Position numbers and translations under genes: made by a program. From contig OX419760.1 of NCBI GenBank assembly GCA_948567375.1, forward strand, positions 1,612,001 to 1,676,000: 64,000 nucleotides of DNA. Direction: 5' to 3'. This DNA is from Lunularia cruciata (Eukaryota > Streptophyta > Marchantiopsida > Lunulariales > Lunulariaceae). The notes below the pieces were generated by a model that had not been told where the DNA came from, made no database searches, and was given only the letters and a program-made list of their open reading frames with translations. Positions 58,568-64,000 of this stretch are shown here, piece after piece; the first letter of the stretch is position 1; every line of letters starts with the position of its first letter.

Positions 58568-58715
58568 ACAAAACCGATAATAGGAATTCTATATGTGATG
58601 AGCAACCAAAACGGAAAAGGCGACCGCGTAGGAAAAATGAAACAAAACCAATAATAGGAATTCTATATGTGATGAGCAACCAAAACGGAAAAGGCGACCA
58701 CGTAGGAAAAATGAA
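58568..58715. repeat. 74-bp tandem duplication
   Basis: Two adjacent 74-base units (58568-58641 and 58642-58715) differ at about two positions. Each runs from ACAAAACC through GAATTCTATATGTGATG to GTAGGAAAAATGAA. The end of the second unit leads into the GAAGGATGGGAAGACC block. Confidence 0.88.
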
Positions 58716-58765
58716 GGATGGGAAGACCCTATCAGGCCGTACAAGGGAGAGACAAAGAAGGTAAC
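58681..58765 (+). repeat. Left arm of an inverted repeat around the LINE region
   Basis: Resembles the reverse complement of 63119-63209 over about 85-90 bases. Shared blocks are CAAAAC, AAGGCGACC, CGTAG, GAAGGATGGGAAGACC, GCCGTACAA and GGAGAGACAAA. Between the arms lie about 4.4 kb containing the non-LTR element. A shorter piece also occurs at 33490-33520. Confidence 0.6.
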
Positions 58766-58959
58766 ATGGAGCTAAGTCCCAATAGAGTCTATATGAGAAA
58801 TCTGCCCTACCGCACCTAAGACATCCGAGCTATGCAAGTCTTACTGTGTACACACAACTAGAGCATCCAAAGAAACATTACTTAATGTGATTGCTCTCCT
58901 ATGGATTGCACCAGCCACTGCATTCTGTAGAGCAATGGACACATGTTGTCTAAAATATG

Positions 58960-59780
58960 CTACAAAGTATGAGAGTGAGAGTGGTACCCTTTATGCCTAA
59001 CATGATAAGCTCTCGTGCACTCCTTGACAAATGTGTCAAATGTCGTGTACATCACTCCATACAACTCCAAGGCTAGAGGAACAAAGAGGTGACCTCGTTG
59101 CATGCTCCTATACTTGGAGACCTTTCGACCTGCTGCTGCACTCGCCGCCCATCTAGGGGGATGGTTAATCACTCCCTCCGAAACTGTATCCCGCATAAGG
59201 TCCATAACCACAACATCCATTACTGTCACCTGATCATCTTGGACCAAGTATAAGTATGCATTGACACGTGTTGTCTACAAAGCATACAAACGCTCTCTCC
59301 AAACCAAGTATCCACTCTCTCGTGCCATAGTAAACACTATGTCCCTAATGGCATCATGGGTAGCTATCCTCTGTCATCCAAAAGGACACCATGTCATGTG
59401 GACCGCTGTTGCATCTAGTGTAGAACCACACTCACAAGTGAGTAATGAAGATGGAGATGGAGATGGGTGGACAAAACCTAGGCAAAACCTTATTGTTGTA
59501 CAGAAAGTAGTTGGTGCGAGTCAAAATTCCTTAATGCATGGTCAAGCTAGGATCCAAGAGCCTGCACCCCTGCCGGAGCAAGAGCAAAGACATGCTCTAG
59601 TAGCCTGAGGAATGGACGAGTCGACTTAGAGAGAATGAAGCTTATGCTCAAATTGTCGCTCTATCAAGGAAGGTTGTAAACCTCTAGTCCAATCTGACAA
59701 TAGTGAAGCAAAAGGTGGAAAATCCTCTCGTGCTTGTAAGGATAGACTATCTCTCATTTGCCACAATAACACCTAGAGAG
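58960..59780 (-). pseudogene. Restriction-like endonuclease domain of element H (decayed)
   Basis: Near 59435-59385 the minus strand reads CECGSTLDATAVHMTWC, a C-x1-C-x9-H-x3-C pattern close to the CCHC motif before the nuclease of R2-type elements. Further on, 59247-58960 reads VTVMDVVVMDLMRDTV, PPRWAASAAAGRKVSKY and FVPLALELYGVM. Acidic residues followed by a K-x-x-K-Y segment and a conserved P-L-A-x-E region fit the PD-(D/E)XK-like fold of this nuclease class. A frameshift or stop lies between the two parts near 59260. Confidence 0.62.
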
Positions 59781-61323
59781 AAAAGGCTCCTCCCTCCACC
59801 TCTATCACATAAGTCTCCAAAATTGGCCTATCAACAACCACAAAATGAGAGGAAAGTAGCGGTACCAAGAGAGCCCAACTACCCAAAAACGCTATAGGTG
59901 CCATCTCTTCCATAGAAAGCAAGCCAACCCCACCACATGAGATTGGCAAAACCGTGTGTCTACGTGCCAAATCCCTTGTCACACATTCAAAAGTCTCTGG
60001 TCCAATAATATCACCAAAGACTCCCATAATCCTCCTATCAAATGCTCTCAAATGTGATAGGAAGGACGATGAGGGGGGAATTGTATGGATGAGGTAGGAT
60101 GGTCGATGAGCAATACTGGAAGAGAGTATACCAAATGCCACCTATGGATCTTCTAGTAATGGAAGGTCATCCACATGGAGAATATTCTCTGCAATGGCAG
60201 CATCCAAGAAGCGTGTGACAAAATCCTCCGATCCTACTGGCACTCCAAGAACACGAAGTCCATCTATGGATGTGATACACCCCTCTAGAAGCTCAAGGTG
60301 GGAAGAGATACCTAAAAAGGACCATGCCCTACACTTTGACACCTTGATTCTCAAGCCTACTAAATGTAGCTTGGTAGTCAAGTAGTCAAGGGCCTGCCTA
60401 ATCTAATCTATAGGGCCTACGATGTGTGTATCATATGCCAAGGAGGGAAATACACAACATGGCATGGCCAAAGTAGTAGATAAGGGAGCTCTAAACTAAG
60501 CCATGGCAAATAAGGGCCACCCCAAAGGATCTCCATGATGTGTACCAATAGTTGACTCCAAGACGGTGACTCCATCCTCTGAACCACCATGTTGGTAGTA
60601 AAGGGAAGCAGGAGAGCCATAAAAAGACTGCACAAAAGGAATGAGACCTGCCAAGGATCCACCAGCTTCCCTAAGCTCTCTAAAGCTGGATACCCATGAG
60701 ACGCTATTAAAAGCGTTCTCAACATCCACCTGTAGGACGACCCACTCCGGATGGATATCTAGGAGTGCTCTAATGCCTAGAGATATAGCCTCACATCCAC
60801 CAGGTGTAGCTACTCCAAACTGATGTGGACTAAGGTGTTGTCTAAAGTGAGAACAATGCTGAAGGACAATGGTTCAACTGACCAAACGCAAAGAGATCTC
60901 TCCAATAGCAATCGGTCTAATGCCTCCAGTATCCTTCTCCATTGCGAGAAGTTGACTAGCACCTAACACCCGACTAATAGACATAGGAATGTCTCCTCTC
61001 GTTACTGCTACAGCCACTTGAACCAACTCAGTAAAACCACTAGAAGGATCATCTACTTGGAAGCAATCTCTAAGGTGCTCATAAACCATCCCTGACAAGT
61101 CTCTTGAGGAAAAGCAAGGGCAAGTGCACAATGCTTGTGCAAATAGCAACCTATCAAGACATAAAGGCTGCTTAGGCTGATAATCGAAAACCTCTAGTGG
61201 TAGTCCCTCTATTGCTATAGGATGTAGTGAGCGTAGGGAAGAGATAGTCTCATCAATAGGACTTGTTATAGACCAAGGGTGTAGCACTCGTGCTGCTCTA
61301 CTAAACTCTCCCACCTGACCCAA
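59773..61323 (-). pseudogene. Reverse transcriptase of element H (decayed)
   Basis: Minus-strand pieces in order: 61323-60874 ending in KDTGGIRPIAIGEISLRLVS (RT motif 2 region); 60729-60496 with MDVENAFNSVSW (first catalytic Asp) and THHGDPLGWPLFAMA; SLAYDTHIVGP at about 60438-60410, where the usual A-D-D is A-Y-D (codon 60433-60435); 60381-60142 with GLRIKVSKCRAWSF and RVLGVPVGSEDFV; and 60141-59773 with FGILSSSIAHRPSYLI and GVGLLSMEEMAPIAFLGSW. Order and motifs match non-LTR RT and its thumb. Loss of one active-site Asp and several frame breaks make it inactive. Confidence 0.78.
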
Positions 61324-62028
61324 TGTCCTACATCGTCGTAATCGAGTGGACTTTGTGGTATCCTGTGGTGATGCTGGTCTCCTAAATCGTGTAGCCCTAA
61401 TAGACTACTCCTGAAGGGCAGCCCAATCCCCCGCTCGGAAACGATAAAATCTAACAGCCACCTCTCTATGCCCCGCATGTCCCTCTCAAGCATAACGAAG
61501 ACATCATCGAGGGAGTAAGAGGAATAAGAACCATGCTAACTCGTCCAAGGAATCACGTGCAAAATGATCAAGTGGTAGGCGAAAAGCTTGTCTAGCCTCA
61601 TCATGGAGTGTGCGGGATAACCTATGGAATAGATGTGGACATGGAAAACTAGTCTCAAATAACCCCAAAATGCAACTCGCTTGAGAAGCTAACCACTCAC
61701 ACGACTTGAAAGGTATCCCTAGAACAATCAATGAAGGGATAGAAGAAGTGTGTGTAATCCCAAGTGTCAATATTGTAGATGTGGTCGCTCATCTCACATG
61801 GGCATCCCAAGTGATCCAATCATAGTCCTTGTGCATCCTTCCCACATGGGTCTTTACCCATTGCGAGGTAAAGCGTTGGTGACACACTTGGCATGGTGTA
61901 TCCCGACCCGCTCTATGCGACCTCACATGGGAAGGTGTAGCCATGGCTAGCACAAAATTAATGATAGTAACACATGCTGCTCCCCATATCTCTCTATATC
62001 TGCAAAACCACAACTCTTCACCTCCCAA
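61266..62028 (-). pseudogene. N-terminal region of element H with C2H2 zinc finger
   Basis: The 62028-61789 frame contains CQVCHQRFTSQWVKTHVGRMH (C-x2-C-x11-H-x4-H, about 61831-61893), a zinc finger of the kind that binds target DNA in R2-type elements. Downstream frames 61770-61504 and 61493-61266 link it to RT and include RTLHDEARQAFRLPLDHF. Short overlaps and breaks separate the frames. Confidence 0.6.
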
Positions 62029-62030
62029 CT

Positions 62031-62263
62031 CACAGAATAAAACAATCTCTCCAAACTCTAAAATTTATAAAATTTTATAATTTTCATTTTCCATTTCCAA
62101 ATTTTAAAACCAAATTCCCATGGAACTTAATCATGAAAACCAAAAGATTTGAAAATGAAAATTCACGACCCATCCCTCTCAATATATAATGATCACTCTA
62201 AACCCTAAAAAAACTAAAAATCATCATAACTTTCTATTTAATCCTCCACATTCTTCAATCTAG
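62031..62263. other. AT-rich spacer beside element H
   Basis: No feature was recognised beyond A-rich strings and an isolated AAACCCTAAA at about 62199-62208. A single telo-box-like match in such sequence is not significant. Confidence 0.35.
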
Positions 62264-62689
62264 ATGCCAATGGAACCAAAATTGAAAGCCGAAGAGAATT
62301 TACTATTCACTCGAGTGTTACTTGCTAGAGAGCACTCAGAAATTATAGATATTGTCTCACGTCTCTCCCCCTCCTCTCCCCGCACTCGCCCGCGTCTCCC
62401 AAGTGCAATCCAAACGGGAGCTGTGCTATTGGATTTAGATATCTTAAGAGACCTAAGAGCCGAGGCGTCAGATGAGTCCAAGATGATTTCGAGAACAATG
62501 AGCATTTACCTGATCTTTGTCTTTGTCGTCATGCGTATCTACATTACTGCTGAGAGATCATTGAGTCTTCGTGAAGGAGACATGTTTTGGTCTACGGCGT
62601 CCGATTACAATAAGTGTGCCTCAAACATTCGGCGTAATGTGTTGCATGTATTCGTCACATTGTTCTCGACACGATTATGTGCTATTTAG
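62264..62689 (+). CDS. Hypothetical ORF, 141 residues
   Basis: ATG-initiated frame with balanced composition and higher GC than its surroundings. It has a Ser/Pro/Arg-rich middle (LSPSSPRTRPRLPSA), an acidic-basic segment, and one hydrophobic stretch near residues 80-95 (IYLIFVFVVMRIYI) that could be a membrane helix. No family was recognised. Similar but interrupted coding-like sequence continues to about 62930, so it may be part of a broken gene. Confidence 0.3.
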   Translation: MPMEPKLKAEENLLFTRVLLAREHSEIIDIVSRLSPSSPRTRPRLPSAIQTGAVLLDLDILRDLRAEASDESKMISRTMSIYLIFVFVVMRIYITAERSLSLREGDMFWSTASDYNKCASNIRRNVLHVFVTLFSTRLCAI

Positions 62690-62953
62690 AGGCTGAATCA
62701 ATCGTCTCCCGCCAAAAAGATTTTGACAATTGTTGAACGACACACTTGTTGGTACATCAGTGCCGGTTCCAATGTCGCATAGAGTATGATGTGGGCGGAT
62801 TTGCTCCTCGAGACAAGGACTTGGCTCGTCGAAAGAGACAGGTGCTACATCTGAAAGGATTCAACGGAGTCCACCCCTATGCTTCACACCTGATCGAATT
62901 TGATTGATTCTAAATGAGGTTCTTGTAGGGGCTATTTCGATTTCAGATAGGAA

Positions 62954-63125
62954 TCAAGCCTCCATGCAGAACTATGTGAAACTTTTACTCCTCTCATGGG
63001 GTTCATGAAATTCAAGCCTCTACGAAGAATTATATAAGGCTTTTACTCCTCTTTTGTCGTTCTAGAAATCAAGCCTTCATGCAGAATTATGTAATACTTT
63101 TACTCTTCTTTTGTGGTGTCCAACC
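62954..63125. repeat. Tandem repeat of 57-58 bp, three copies, plus a distant fourth
   Basis: Units start at 62954, 63012 and 63069. Each begins TCAAGCCT and continues ATGCAGAA-TATGT, then CTTTTACTC and a T-rich end. A fourth partial copy lies at about 63321-63362. Copies differ by roughly 15-25 percent by eye. Confidence 0.72.
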
Positions 63126-63209
63126 TTTTTGTCTCTCCATTGTACGGCTTGACGGGGGTCTTCCCATCCTTCGTTTTTTCTACGCGGTCGCCTTCTTCTT
63201 TCTGTTTTG
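63119..63209 (-). repeat. Right arm of an inverted repeat around the LINE region
   Basis: Reverse-complement partner of 58681-58765. It overlaps the end of the 57-bp tandem array. The exact 16-base shared block is at 63157-63172. Confidence 0.6.
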
Positions 63210-64000
63210 AGGAGTTTGGTGAAAAGTTTTTTTCTCGAGATATCTACCAATCTAATAGAATAATGTTGATAGAGTATCACAAGCTAATACTCTAGCGGTT
63301 AGTATATGCGGGAAAGACTCCATGCAGAATAATGTAATACTTTTACTCTCTTTTTGTGGTGTTTTGTGAAAACTTTTTTTGTCGAGTTATGTACCAATCT
63401 TTATGGTTGCTTTCTATTTCGGAGACTTATTAAAGAAGAAATGTAAACTAACAAGCATAGTATATCAAGACGGATAAAAAGGCGATACGCATAGAAAACA
63501 AGAACTATGGTAAGAACCCATCATGCCCTAGAACCATGAGAAGACCCCATCACGCCGTATAGAGATAAAACTTCCTAGATAAAATAGTGATAAGCTCAAA
63601 CAGTAACTAAAATCTATTTACCTACTTTTGTTAAAAGGGGAAATGTAAAAAATACACTCAACAAATATTGATATTATAAACCTACACTAAACAAATATAG
63701 CACTGATATTTACATTGGTATTAACTCTGGTATTTACTCTAGAGAGTGCAGGCCGTGCCTGTTTTTGGGGTTCCACAGATGATACCAACTTGCTGCTTGA
63801 CCAAGTAGGCTTAGTACTTGACTAAGTTGTAGCCGCGCAAGCGTCATTATCATTATCTGGATCACACCAGTATTATATTTGAGTTATTGTAACTTAAATT
63901 CAATTCAATGTTTTGAGCTCCTTGACAAGCTAGTATTTTCTTTGAGTTATTGTAGCCTAAATTCAGTCCAATGTTTAGAGCTGCTTGACAAGCTAACGCC
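63210..64000. other. Unassigned terminal sequence
   Basis: No gene was recognised. Weak copies of the GAAGACCCCATCA phrase occur near 63510-63555. A doubled phrase of about 70 bases (AGTATT--TTGAGTTATTGTA--AAATTCA--TCAATGTT--GAGCT--TTGACAAGCTA) appears near 63871-63930 and 63932-63997. Confidence 0.35.

Larger units (their letters stand above)
58955..62030 (-). mobile_element. Non-LTR retrotransposon H with restriction-like endonuclease (R2-type)
   Basis: Minus-strand region of about 3.1 kb with the single-ORF layout of R2-type LINEs: N-terminal C2H2 zinc finger, reverse transcriptase, then a C-terminal CCHC motif followed by a restriction-like nuclease. Such elements nick the target DNA with this nuclease and copy their RNA from the nick. 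No apurinic-type endonuclease is seen upstream of RT. Coding pieces are broken into several frames and one catalytic Asp of RT is lost, so it is inactive. No poly(A) end or target duplication was identified. Assignment to a named clade (R2, Utopia or other) cannot be made by eye. Confidence 0.72.

Noticed and set aside
59261-59608. Plus-strand 115-residue frame
   Set aside because: Opposite the endonuclease region of the LINE, whose minus-strand reading matches a known domain order.
62199-62208. AAACCCTAAA as a telomere remnant or promoter box
   Set aside because: A single motif in A-rich DNA is expected by chance.

Overview
The window reads as nuclear DNA of a land plant, in an AT-rich, gene-poor region dominated by transposable elements. 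The evidence is: Ty3/gypsy chromoviruses primed by initiator tRNA-Met, a Tnt1-like Ty1/copia element, a PIF/Harbinger transposase remnant, a short run of the plant-type telomere motif TTTAGGG, and a plant-style heat-shock promoter. A non-LTR element of the restriction-like-endonuclease type is also present. I infer from it that a lineage outside the well-studied flowering plants is plausible, but the species cannot be named from this sequence. No intact conserved host gene was recognised.

Layout. 1-2.3 kb: unassigned sequence with small repeats. 2.3-3.4 kb: decayed PIF/Harbinger DDE transposase (+). 3.7-4.3 kb: TTTAGGG run, then a reading frame built from 17-residue helical repeats. 5.8-6.6 kb: minus-strand gene model with a TATA box and a dense cluster of heat-shock elements upstream. 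6.8-7.7 kb: second decayed minus-strand coding region. 7.7-12.3 kb: AT-rich spacer. 12.3-48.1 kb: five members of one chromovirus family, called C (12.3-16.0, +, truncated), E (18.4-24.5, -), F (26.0-31.1, -, internally deleted), B (33.9-40.3, +) and A (41.4-48.1, +, best preserved), plus a solo LTR nested inside C. 48.1-52.2 kb: spacer with a TA microsatellite. 52.2-56.8 kb: Ty1/copia element G (-). 57.2-57.4 kb: 200-base assembly gap whose two edges repeat the same 16 bases. 59-62 kb: R2-type non-LTR retrotransposon H (-). 62.3-64 kb: an unassigned ORF and minisatellite-like repeats.

How the parts relate. The five chromovirus copies share LTRs that begin TGTAAT and end ATTACA, a TGGTAT primer-binding site, gag with a zinc knuckle where preserved, protease, reverse transcriptase, RNase H, integrase and a C-terminal chromodomain. 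A also carries two short related ORFs before gag; their sequence recurs in B and C. Every copy is disabled by stops, frameshifts or deletions. Target-site duplications are visible for A (GCGTG) and E (CCTAT), are imperfect for the solo LTR (GGATG/AAATG), and are possible for B (CATGT). A has expanded a repeat of about 150 bp at the LTR 5' end: two units in its 3' LTR and three in its 5' LTR.

Most worth checking: the heat-shock promoter with its unknown coiled-coil gene, the LTR repeat expansion in A, the tandem pre-gag ORFs, and the restriction-like-endonuclease LINE with its flanking inverted repeat.
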